Part shown: positions 1 through 6,940 of the stretch, piece by piece
How the letters are laid out: every line of letters begins with the position of its first letter
Numbering within the stretch: the first letter of the stretch is position 1
Assembly (NCBI GenBank): GCA_020353115.1
Contig: CP070687.1
Location: 91,333-107,070 of the forward strand
DNA: 15,738 nucleotides
DNA from: Bacteroidales bacterium
Lineage (GTDB): Bacteria; Bacteroidota; Bacteroidia; Bacteroidales; VadinHA17
Direction: 5' to 3'
Notes under the pieces: generated by a model
What the model was told of the DNA's origin: nothing
The model's input: the letters and a program-made list of their open reading frames with translations, nothing else
Database searches by the model: none
Made by a program: the position numbers and the translations under genes

Positions 1-1
1 A

Positions 2-1048
2 TCTGCCACTGCTGTTGGTGTATGGATTGATTTCAAAATGCCGGGGCTTAATGATATTTTCCCGAATAGTATCGGGTGGGTGATTGCTGTCGTACTTGTA
101 GGTGTGATTATATCGGTTGTCGCAGCATACGGTTACAAGACGGTTGTAAAGATCGCTAATATTGCAGCTCCCTGGATGGTGCTGGTTTTTCTTGCTTTCG
201 GTATCATAGGATTGAAACAGTTTATTGACCTGGAAGGAACCCGGATCCACGGTTGGAGCGATTTGTGGCAACTGGCACAAACCCGGATCTGGAAGGGGGG
301 AGAGCCACTGCCCGGACAGGTAAAATTCACATTCTGGCATGTGATGTTTTTTGCCTGGTTCTGCAATATGGCGATGCACATAGGAATGTCGGATCTTTCC
401 GTATTTCGATATGCAAAAAAAACCTGGTATGCCGTGGCATCCGCTGCTGGTATGTACGTTGGTCACTTCATGGCCTGGATATCCGCATCCATTTTGTATG
501 CTTACCAGCTGCAACTTAATCCCGCAGATACAGATGTTTTACCAGGACCGATGGCGTTCAGAGCGGCCGGTATTGTTGGATTATTATGTGTCATAATAGC
601 CGGGTGGACTACTGCAAATCCGACAATTTACCGGGCGGGGCTGGCTTTTCAGGCAATAGCACCTAAATCCTCAAGGTTTAAGGTAACACTAATAACAGGT
701 GGAATTGCCACAGTGGCAGGGATGTTCCCGGCAATTGCCATGAAATTGCTGGGATTTGTCGCAATATACGGGATGCTATTGATGCCCATGGGAGCAGTGA
801 TCTTTATTGATTTCTGGGTAATAAAAAAGTTCAGAATGCACAGTTTGTATGCGGAAAAAAGTAATATCAGCTTTAACTGGGCCGCCGGCCTGACCTGGTT
901 CCTGACACTGGGAACCTGTCTGTTACTTGTTCAGTTTGCAGGAATACAGATCTATTTTGTCAGTCTCCCGGGGTGGTTTGTTGCGTCTGGCTTGTATATT
1001 ATGCTCAGCTGGTTATACCAGAAAAAAATTCGTCCGTCAATTACCTGA
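2..1048 (+). CDS. NCS1-type nucleobase:cation symporter, 5'-truncated by window edge
   Basis: Integral membrane permease predicted to import a nucleobase or related compound with Na+ or H+. The frame is open to the left edge: the codons before the Met at 38 read SATAVGVWIDFK and continue into the protein, so that Met is internal and the true start lies outside. The 348 visible residues contain about nine hydrophobic helices. Cytosine-permease-like elements are GYKTVVKIANIAAPWM (early, after the first full helix) and WTTANPTIYRAGLAF in the middle; the latter resembles the conserved WTT...N...Y..GL stretch of CodB-like proteins. The stop lies 4 nt before a small membrane-protein gene, so the two are probably cotranscribed. 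Family assignment is fairly secure; the substrate cannot be read from sequence (purine, cytosine, hydantoin and others are possible). Confidence 0.85.
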   Translation, partial: SATAVGVWIDFKMPGLNDIFPNSIGWVIAVVLVGVIISVVAAYGYKTVVKIANIAAPWMVLVFLAFGIIGLKQFIDLEGTRIHGWSDLWQLAQTRIWKGGEPLPGQVKFTFWHVMFFAWFCNMAMHIGMSDLSVFRYAKKTWYAVASAAGMYVGHFMAWISASILYAYQLQLNPADTDVLPGPMAFRAAGIVGLLCVIIAGWTTANPTIYRAGLAFQAIAPKSSRFKVTLITGGIATVAGMFPAIAMKLLGFVAIYGMLLMPMGAVIFIDFWVIKKFRMHSLYAEKSNISFNWAAGLTWFLTLGTCLLLVQFAGIQIYFVSLPGWFVASGLYIMLSWLYQKKIRPSIT

Positions 1049-1052
1049 ATAT

Positions 1053-1235
1053 ATGAAAAGAACTCTACTTCAAACTGCACAAATTATTGGACTGATGTCA
1101 CTCCTGTTTCTGGTCCTGCCACCCTTCCTGTTTTTAAATGGAAATATTAACCTCGAACAAGTAAAATGGATAATGTTGGCGGCTACTCTCTTCTGGTTTA
1201 TATCGGCTTCTTACCGGATGATAATTCAGGAATGA
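1053..1235 (+). CDS. 60-residue two-helix membrane microprotein next to the NCS1 transporter
   Basis: Small hydrophobic protein of 60 residues, with helix 1 at about residues 8-29 (ending LVLPPFLFLNG) and helix 2 at about 36-54 (VKWIMLAATLFWFISA). The ATG at 1053 is chosen because it lies 4 nt after the transporter stop and begins MKRTLL. The frame is open further upstream to 927, but that extension would overlap the transporter and encode no membrane-like sequence. I recognise no named family. The LPP turn between helices and the tight spacing suggest an accessory subunit of the upstream permease, by analogy with small partner proteins of other symporters; this is inference. It was probably missed or called hypothetical in many genomes because of its size. 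Confidence 0.7.
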   Translation: MKRTLLQTAQIIGLMSLLFLVLPPFLFLNGNINLEQVKWIMLAATLFWFISASYRMIIQE

Positions 1236-1281
1236 TTTAAAGATTGAAAAATTGTTGTAAACGCATCCCTCCCGGTCAGGC

Positions 1282-1301
1282 ATGACGGAAGAGCTTGTCA
1301 T
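1282..1301 (+). terminator. weak stem-loop after the NCS1 operon
   Basis: ATGAC (1282-1286) pairs with GTCAT (1297-1301), extendable by two G-U pairs, about 47 nt after the microprotein stop. It is followed only by TCTCTTTAAT, not a true T-run, so it is at best a poor intrinsic terminator. I see no better candidate in the 225-nt spacer before the phosphofructokinase gene. Confidence 0.2.
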
Positions 1302-1460
1302 CTCTTTAATCAGTAACCGGTATTCCTCCGGAAGTATTTAATTTGCGATGGTTCGGAAATGTGTTTGTTGAAAGTAAGTTTAAAAGATTCCATGCATTGC
1401 CTGTAAAACAAAGAATGATTTTGTACTTTTATTTCATAATTCATTGTTATTCAATTTATC

Positions 1461-2579
1461 ATGGAAAAGCAAATCGGTATCCTAACAGCAGGCGGTGATT
1501 GCCCGGGACTTAACGCAGCGATCCGGGGGATCGGAAAAACGGCCGTTTCACATGGAATGCAGGTCATCGGGTTCAAAGATGGATTTCGGGGATTGATGGA
1601 GAACAGGTATGTCAGGCTGGATAACGGACATCTATCCGGGATCCTGGCCCAGGGAGGGACACTCCTGGGAACCAGCCGTGACAAACCGCATAAGATGTTA
1701 CTTGGAGGGAATACGGTAGATATGACCAACGTAATAGCTGAGAATTACCATTCTCATCACCTGGATGTTCTGGTATGTCTCGGTGGAGGCGGTACCGCGA
1801 AAAATGCATATAAGCTTCACCAGAAAGGACTGAATGTTATCACTTTACCAAAAACGATTGACAATGATATTTTTGGCACAGATGTAAGTTTCGGTTTTGA
1901 TACAGCTTTACATATTGCCGTTGAGGCAATTGACCGTCTGCATAGTACGGCACACAGTCACCACCGCATCATAGTGGTGGAGATTATGGGACACAGGGCC
2001 GGATGGCTGGCTCTGGGTGCAGGTGTTGCAGGTGGTGCAGATGCCATACTTATCCCTGAAATCCCTTATGATATAAATGTCGTAGCCGAATCTATTCTTT
2101 CAAGAAGCCGCCGTGGCAAACGGTTCAGTATTGTTGCAATAGCCGAGGGTGCAGTTTCGAAGGAGTTTGCGGAAAAGAGGAACACTCTGGAGAATGAGCT
2201 GGACAAGGAGAAGGAGAAAGCGAAACGAAACCGTCTGAAAAGAGAGTTGAAAGACCTGGAAGTGCAACATGCCGGGAATACCCTTAAACTCTCGCAGGAA
2301 CTGGAAAAATTAACCGGGCTCGAGTCCAGGTTAACCATTCTCGGCCACCTGCAACGGGGTGGAACCCCTTCAGCTGCCGACCGGCTGTTGGCTACGCGCC
2401 TGGGAACTGCCTGTGTGGATTCCATCCGTGAGGGTATCTTTGGCGTGATGATCGCTGCACGTGGAGATCATAGTAAACCGGTACCCCTGGATAAAGTAGT
2501 TAATAAGCTTAAACTGGTCCCGTCCGATCATCCCTGGGTTCTCAGCGCAAGAGACCTCGGTACTTCATTCGGGGACTGA
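1461..2579 (+). CDS. 6-phosphofructokinase (PfkA superfamily, Gly/Lys subtype)
   Basis: Phosphorylates fructose 6-phosphate to fructose 1,6-bisphosphate in cytoplasmic glycolysis. The 372 residues carry the family landmarks: GGDCPGLNAAIRG at 11-23, nucleotide loop LGGGGT at 107-112, catalytic PKTIDND at 130-136 (base Asp134), sugar-phosphate segment IMGHRAGW at 175-182, EIPYD at 200-204 and LGHLQRGGTPSAADR at 294-308. The phosphoryl-donor residues are mixed: Gly111 where ATP enzymes have Gly, and Lys131 before TIDND as in PPi and actinobacterial-type enzymes. This combination is usually linked to ATP use. The usual metal-binding Asp of GGDG is Gly here. A Lys/Glu-rich helical stretch spans about 233-284. 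The start gives a normal N-terminus directly preceding the first Gly loop. The gene stands between two transporter units; whether it is cotranscribed with the next (49-nt gap) is unclear. Confidence 0.93.
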   Translation: MEKQIGILTAGGDCPGLNAAIRGIGKTAVSHGMQVIGFKDGFRGLMENRYVRLDNGHLSGILAQGGTLLGTSRDKPHKMLLGGNTVDMTNVIAENYHSHHLDVLVCLGGGGTAKNAYKLHQKGLNVITLPKTIDNDIFGTDVSFGFDTALHIAVEAIDRLHSTAHSHHRIIVVEIMGHRAGWLALGAGVAGGADAILIPEIPYDINVVAESILSRSRRGKRFSIVAIAEGAVSKEFAEKRNTLENELDKEKEKAKRNRLKRELKDLEVQHAGNTLKLSQELEKLTGLESRLTILGHLQRGGTPSAADRLLATRLGTACVDSIREGIFGVMIAARGDHSKPVPLDKVVNKLKLVPSDHPWVLSARDLGTSFGD

Positions 2580-2628
2580 TATGTTTTACGGAAGAACCGA
2601 AGGCTTCTATTAATACAAACCCCTTTCT

Positions 2629-2856
2629 ATGCGAAAACCAAATTCAGTATACTGGAAAATTTGTTGCCTGGCAGCAATTCTCTTATCCGTAATTACGTTT
2701 ACTCCCCTTGTAATTCCAGCGGGAAAATATGTCCCGCAATTGTTCGGAATGCCATACAGCTTGTGGATAGGAATACTGATAACCGTTGGTTTTGTCATTC
2801 TTACCTTTCTGGGGACAATAGTCCACCCCGGTAAAAAGGAGGAGGAACATAAATGA
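2629..2856 (+). CDS. Small two-helix membrane protein (DUF3311-like), symporter partner
   Basis: A 75-residue protein with two hydrophobic helices (about 9-30 and 43-64), a conserved-looking LFGMPYSLWIGI element at the start of helix 2, and a charged tail GKKEEEHK. Size, topology, the 'FG.P...W' element and position immediately before a sodium:solute symporter match the small DUF3311-type proteins that precede such symporters in many bacteria. The assignment to that family is by resemblance, not a search. Its stop TGA overlaps the ATG of the symporter (ATGA), implying translational coupling and near-equimolar production. Likely role: a membrane subunit or stabiliser of the symporter. Confidence 0.78.
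   Translation: MRKPNSVYWKICCLAAILLSVITFTPLVIPAGKYVPQLFGMPYSLWIGILITVGFVILTFLGTIVHPGKKEEEHK
2837..2846 (+). promoter_or_regulatory. Strong Shine-Dalgarno sequence for the symporter gene
   Basis: AGGAGGAGGA ends 6 nt before the ATG at 2853. It matches the anti-Shine-Dalgarno consensus far better than the upstream regions of the other genes here, which lack one, as is usual in Bacteroidota. The same bases encode the KEEE of the upstream small protein, so part of the match may be coincidental. Confidence 0.5.
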
Positions 2857-4271
2857 GATCATGGATCTTTATACTGGCGGTCTCCTATCTTGTCTTACTC
2901 GTTTTACTCTCGCTTAATTCGAGGCGAAGGAATCAAACAGCGGATGATTTTATTTTCGCCGGATCAAATATCGGCATCTTCCTGGGATTACTGACCTTTG
3001 CTGCAACCCTCTTCAGCACGTTCACTTTATTGGGAATGCCGGATTTTTTCAGAATGCACGGGATAGGAGCCTGGATATTCCTTGCCGTATCCGACGGTGC
3101 AATGGTCTTCCTGATTGTCTGGTTTGGATATCATCTCCGGAAGAGAGTCCTGAAAAAGGGATTCCGTGGAATGGCCGGTCTTTTGAATGAGAGCTACAGG
3201 ACCTCTTTTGCAGGATATACCTATTTTGCCGGTGTGTTCCTGTTCCTTATTCCCTATGTGGCCATTCAGATCAGGGGTGTGGCAATTTTTCTGAATGCAA
3301 GCTTCCCTGAGGTTTTCCCGGTCTGGGGCTGGGCACTGCTGATCGTTATAACTATGCTGATATATAGTGAGGTAGGTGGTCTGCGGGCAATCATGTATGC
3401 CGATACATTGCAGGGTCTCATCCTACTTGTGGTTGTTTGGGTAATAGCATTTAACTGCATTTCCTATTTCGGGGGTGTTAAGACCATGTTCGTATCTGTT
3501 GAATCCGTTGATCCGGGTTTGCTGTCGGTACCTGGCCCGGAAAACCTGTTTAACATTCAGTTTCTTCTCGCATCTTTCCTGGCAATCCTGTTATTGCCTG
3601 TAACCCAACCTCAACTGACTACACGGCTTGTCGTAATGAGCAACCTGAGGGCAATGCACCGTATGGCTGTGGGAGTGGGATTTTTTGCCATTATGATTAT
3701 TTTACCCACTGCTGCTATCGGTTTATATGGTGCCGTCCGTTATCCGGAAGAGACGACAGCTGTTTTTCTGTCACAGGTACTGTTGTTCGACCAGCCGGGT
3801 ATTGTTGCTGCCGCAGCAATTATCGGGCTGATTGCTGCCGCACTTTCAACAAGCGATTCACAGATCTTTGCACTGGGATCTGAGCTGAGATCCCTGCTCC
3901 CGTTGCGGGAGAAGAATACCCTGTTAAAAACAAGGATCGGAATGATTGTTTTTGGCTTTGCCTCATTTGTATTTTCCATCCTGAGCAGTGATCAACTGGT
4001 TCTTCTGGCACGTGTCAGCTTTGCCGGAACATCCTTACTGGCCCCGATGATATTTGCAGCTATCTTCCTTAAAAAATCACCCGGTATCGAAATCGTAATT
4101 GCAACGCTGACCGGACTTCTTCTTTTTATAGCTACGCTTTTCAATATCATACCATCCGAAATCGGAACTATCCGGATGGATCTGTTGTTGCTTATTTTTC
4201 TGGGTTTATTTACCGTCGTGATACATTTTGTACGTAACCGGTCTAATGGCTGGTCTCGCAATCAGCATTAG
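2853..4271 (+). CDS. Sodium:solute symporter family (SSS) transporter
   Basis: Polytopic inner-membrane cotransporter of 472 residues with roughly 12-13 hydrophobic helices, the usual size for the SSS family (PutP/PanF/SGLT fold). Evidence: an N-terminal helix followed by the RRRNQTADDFIFAG loop typical of the start of these proteins, the family-signature-like stretch SEVGGLRAIMYADTLQG around residues 172-188, and the repeated small-residue helix near IIGLIAAALSTSDSQIFALGSEL around residues 323-345, which corresponds to the Na+-site helix (conserved Ser pair). It is translationally coupled to the preceding two-helix protein and has a strong ribosome-binding sequence. Substrate cannot be deduced; pantothenate, sugars, carboxylates and amino acids are all transported by relatives. 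The gene ends 76 nt before the convergent permease gene, with no convincing terminator between them. Confidence 0.92.
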   Translation: MRSWIFILAVSYLVLLVLLSLNSRRRNQTADDFIFAGSNIGIFLGLLTFAATLFSTFTLLGMPDFFRMHGIGAWIFLAVSDGAMVFLIVWFGYHLRKRVLKKGFRGMAGLLNESYRTSFAGYTYFAGVFLFLIPYVAIQIRGVAIFLNASFPEVFPVWGWALLIVITMLIYSEVGGLRAIMYADTLQGLILLVVVWVIAFNCISYFGGVKTMFVSVESVDPGLLSVPGPENLFNIQFLLASFLAILLLPVTQPQLTTRLVVMSNLRAMHRMAVGVGFFAIMIILPTAAIGLYGAVRYPEETTAVFLSQVLLFDQPGIVAAAAIIGLIAAALSTSDSQIFALGSELRSLLPLREKNTLLKTRIGMIVFGFASFVFSILSSDQLVLLARVSFAGTSLLAPMIFAAIFLKKSPGIEIVIATLTGLLLFIATLFNIIPSEIGTIRMDLLLLIFLGLFTVVIHFVRNRSNGWSRNQH

Positions 4272-4347
4272 TTTTTCTGCGGAGGAAACAGATCCCCGTT
4301 CGTTTAAATGAAATCAATATATTATGGCAAAGGCAGGTTTCGTCAGT

Positions 4348-6741
4348 TTATTCATACCTTAAGGAATCAACGGGATTAAGTCCTGTAAGTCTTTTTGTAT
4401 TGTAACCTACAGTAATCAAAATCACGAATGCAGAGATCACCGCTGCCGCGAGGAAAATAGTAAATCCTATGTTCGTTTTATAGGCAAAGTTGTTCAACCA
4501 TTTTGAAGCCAAAAACCAGCCCAAAGGCCAGGAGATAACATTTGCAAGGATGACCAGGAATATGTATTCTTTAATAATCAGCCAGATAATGGTAATTGGC
4601 TGGGCACCAAAAGATTTTCTGATTCCCACTTCCTTTGTGCGTTGAAACGACATAAAAACGGAGAAGCTGAACAGTCCCAATGTAGCGACAAATATGGCGA
4701 GCAGGGCAAACAAACCGATTGTTTTCGCAAATCGCCTGTCATCTTCATAGAGGGATCCATATTCTTGATCCAGGAAGAAAAACTCAAATCGTCCTCCCGG
4801 CCCATGCGTTTCCCAATAGTCCTCCAGAATGCTCAGCCTGGATTCCGGATCCGCTTTATCGTTTAATCTGACCGCAATTTGACTCACCATTGTCCGGGCC
4901 GGTCTTATCATAACCACCAGGGGCGGGATTTTGTTATGGAGTGATTCTATGTTGAAGTCGGACAGCAATCCGATAATTTCGTAATCCGTTCCTGATTTAC
5001 TGGTGATAATCTTTCCTAATGGATTCTTAAGTCCGAGTTCTTGCCGGGCTGTTTCATTGATTAATACTCTTCCCGAGTCGGTGGCGAAAAATGGGGATAA
5101 GCCTCTTCCTTCAATAATATTTAAATTGAAAGTCTCGATAAAATGAGGATCGGCTGTGAAAGCTCTCGTAAGAACTGTCTCATCCTGCTTCCCTTCGGGG
5201 ATTAATTCAATTCTGTAATACACTGCTGTAAAAATCCCTGCCTGTACTTCTGTCACTGCCTCGATTCCCGGCAGAGTGCGAATTGCATCTGCAAAACTCT
5301 TGCAGCTATACAATGTATGGTCGTGAGGCGGAACTATTGCTATAATATTTTCCGGGTTGAAACCAAGGTTTTTCCTTTCAATGAATTTTATTTGTTTGAA
5401 AAGAATAATGGAAAAAACAAATAGAACGAGGAAAATACATAGCTGAACCAATATCAGGAACCTTCTTACGTTTCTTCCGCCATAACGGGAGGTAAATCTT
5501 GATTTGAGTATCTCTTCAGGCTGGAACCTGGAGATGTAAAATGAAATATACGACCCGGAAAGATATCCAAGCAAAAATGTAATAAGGAATAATCCGGTCA
5601 GGTATAACCAGTTACCCAGGTACTCAATTTTAAGATCTGTATTTATCAGCCTGTTGAATGTAGGCAGCAGCAACTCGGAAAACATCAGTGCAAAAGGTAA
5701 CGCCAGGAATAGAAATATAACCGATTCGAATGTAATCTGAATAAAAATGGATTTTCTGGTGGCTCCCAATGTTTTTTTCATACCTATTTCAAGATAACGA
5801 TTCATTCCCCTCCCTATAGCAAGAATGACATAATTAATACTTGGAATGATCAGGATCAGGAGTGCTATAGATGACAGAACATATATTCTTTTCAGATTAC
5901 CCTGCGGTAACTGGTACCATACCAGGTGGTCCGAGTGAAAATATATCCTGGTTAACGGCTGCAGATAATACCGGATCTCCTGGTCAGGATGCCTGAGTTT
6001 ATAAAAATCTATCAACTTATCCTGTAATATTTGTATGCTTTCCCTGCTTCGTAGCAAAAAATAGGTTTCTATATTTGATAAATTCCACCCGCGGTCTCCA
6101 AAAAAGGAAAGCGTTCGTTCCATGTTCCCGATGAAATCAGCCTGAAACGTTGAATATGTAGGGATATCCCTGAATACACCCTTTACGGTATAAATCTTTT
6201 CCCCCTCATAATTTCTAACGGTCAGTGTTTTACCTACCGGGTATTCGTCACTGAAATACTTTTCAGCCATTGATTCTGATACTAAAATATCATACGGATC
6301 CTGAATCAAATCAGACCTGTTTCCCTGCAGAATTTCATATGAAAATATGTCAAAGAATGAAGGATCAACCATCATGAAGCGGGGTTCATGAATATATGTT
6401 TCCTCCTTCTTGATATATTGTCCACCGTAGAAATAATCATAGTTGGAAATTCTTGTTACAAATTCGACATCCGGATATTCTTCCTTCAGGATATCTCCCA
6501 GAATAAGTGATGATGAACTCATTAATTCCCATTCGTTCTGTCCCCAATTATACGCTGATAACACCCTGCATATTCTTTCCTTATTCAGGTGAAACCTGTT
6601 ATAACGGTTCTCATGCAGCACGTAATTTAAGATAAGGAAAGATGATCCCAAAGCAATAGCGAGCCCGCAGAGATTGATCAGGGAAATGAGCCTGTTCCTT
6701 CCAAAATCCCTGATGACCGTAATCAGAAAATGTCTTATCAT
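4348..6741 (-). CDS. Large tandem FtsX/MacB-type ABC permease
   Basis: A 797-residue inner-membrane protein built as two fused FtsX-type halves. In the first half, a helix at about 18-42 is followed by a MacB-like extracytoplasmic domain (about 43-285) and three helices (286-310, 337-357, 378-400). The second half has a helix at about 427-448, a second extracytoplasmic domain, and helices at about 674-697, 717-740 and 759-780. Each half has the cytoplasmic coupling motif expected to touch an ATPase: EIGMKKTLGA (319-328) and EVGIRKSFGA (704-713). The C-terminus NPVDSLRYE is typical of these Bacteroidota permeases. No ATPase is adjacent, so an unlinked one must serve it if it transports. It is expressed divergently from a two-component system and preceded by a sigma-54 promoter, so it is the likely main target of that system. 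Roles known for relatives include efflux of peptides or drugs and lipoprotein handling; the substrate here is unknown. Confidence 0.9.
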   Translation of the reverse strand: MIRHFLITVIRDFGRNRLISLINLCGLAIALGSSFLILNYVLHENRYNRFHLNKERICRVLSAYNWGQNEWELMSSSSLILGDILKEEYPDVEFVTRISNYDYFYGGQYIKKEETYIHEPRFMMVDPSFFDIFSYEILQGNRSDLIQDPYDILVSESMAEKYFSDEYPVGKTLTVRNYEGEKIYTVKGVFRDIPTYSTFQADFIGNMERTLSFFGDRGWNLSNIETYFLLRSRESIQILQDKLIDFYKLRHPDQEIRYYLQPLTRIYFHSDHLVWYQLPQGNLKRIYVLSSIALLILIIPSINYVILAIGRGMNRYLEIGMKKTLGATRKSIFIQITFESVIFLFLALPFALMFSELLLPTFNRLINTDLKIEYLGNWLYLTGLFLITFLLGYLSGSYISFYISRFQPEEILKSRFTSRYGGRNVRRFLILVQLCIFLVLFVFSIILFKQIKFIERKNLGFNPENIIAIVPPHDHTLYSCKSFADAIRTLPGIEAVTEVQAGIFTAVYYRIELIPEGKQDETVLTRAFTADPHFIETFNLNIIEGRGLSPFFATDSGRVLINETARQELGLKNPLGKIITSKSGTDYEIIGLLSDFNIESLHNKIPPLVVMIRPARTMVSQIAVRLNDKADPESRLSILEDYWETHGPGGRFEFFFLDQEYGSLYEDDRRFAKTIGLFALLAIFVATLGLFSFSVFMSFQRTKEVGIRKSFGAQPITIIWLIIKEYIFLVILANVISWPLGWFLASKWLNNFAYKTNIGFTIFLAAAVISAFVILITVGYNTKRLTGLNPVDSLRYE

Positions 6742-6781
6742 AATTGCATTGTAAAATAAATCAACTTTATTTAAAATGTGG

Positions 6782-6796
6782 GCAAGTTCGGTGCCA
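6782..6796 (-). promoter_or_regulatory. Sigma-54 (-24/-12) promoter for the permease gene
   Basis: Read on the - strand the sequence is TTGGCACCGAACTTGCCC. TGGCAC (-24 element, 6796-6791) and TTGC (-12 element, 6785-6782) are separated by exactly 5 nt, an essentially perfect match to TGGCAC-N5-TTGC. The invariant GG and GC have the correct spacing. The predicted transcription start is near 6771, about 30 nt upstream of the permease ATG at 6741. An NtrC-type activator is encoded divergently next door, which is what such a promoter requires. Confidence 0.8.
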
Positions 6797-6834
6797 ATAT
6801 CATAACGCTTTGATTGTTATCTGTTTGGCATATT

Positions 6835-6851
6835 AATTCACAGAATGAATT
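6835..6851. repeat. Short inverted repeat AATTCA-N5-TGAATT in the divergent spacer
   Basis: Six-base perfect arms at 6835-6840 and 6846-6851 lie between the sigma-54 promoter and the larger palindrome. It could be a secondary protein site or chance in AT-rich DNA; it shares no sequence with the main palindrome. Confidence 0.3.
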
Positions 6852-6858
6852 GTGCCGG

Positions 6859-6881
6859 ATCGCTACATAAAATGTAGCGAT
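6859..6881. promoter_or_regulatory. Perfect inverted repeat, candidate enhancer (UAS) for the NtrC-type regulator
   Basis: Arms ATCGCTACAT (6859-6868) and ATGTAGCGAT (6872-6881) are exact reverse complements around an AAA spacer. The centre (6870) is about 99 nt upstream of the transcription start predicted for the permease and 71 nt before the regulator ATG. A Fis-type helix-turn-helix dimer binds such dyads, so the adjacent regulator probably uses this site to activate the permease and may also control its own gene. No T-run follows, so a terminator is unlikely. Confidence 0.72.
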
Positions 6882-6940
6882 ATGATACAAAAACAGTTTT
6901 ATTATTATAGCTTTACAATTAGAAATCCGGCATTAGTACG

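Noticed and set aside
927..1052. N-terminal extension of the two-helix microprotein
   Set aside because: It would overlap the transporter gene and add unrelated sequence; the ATG at 1053 gives a normal microprotein right after the transporter stop.
1397..1431. Possible Bacteroidota promoter for phosphofructokinase (TTG ... TACTTTTA)
   Set aside because: The -7 box lacks the final G and the spacing of 24 nt is outside the usual range.
2066..2425. 119-codon open frame on the - strand
   Set aside because: Antisense to phosphofructokinase; its Ser/Arg/Phe-rich composition is what the Lys/Glu-rich helical stretch gives in reverse.
4272..4347. Bidirectional terminator between the convergent symporter and permease genes
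   Set aside because: No GC-rich stem with a T-run is visible on either strand.
6826..6840. Possible + strand sigma-54 promoter (TGGCAT...) for the regulator
   Set aside because: The position where TTGC is required reads TTCA, so the -12 GC is missing.
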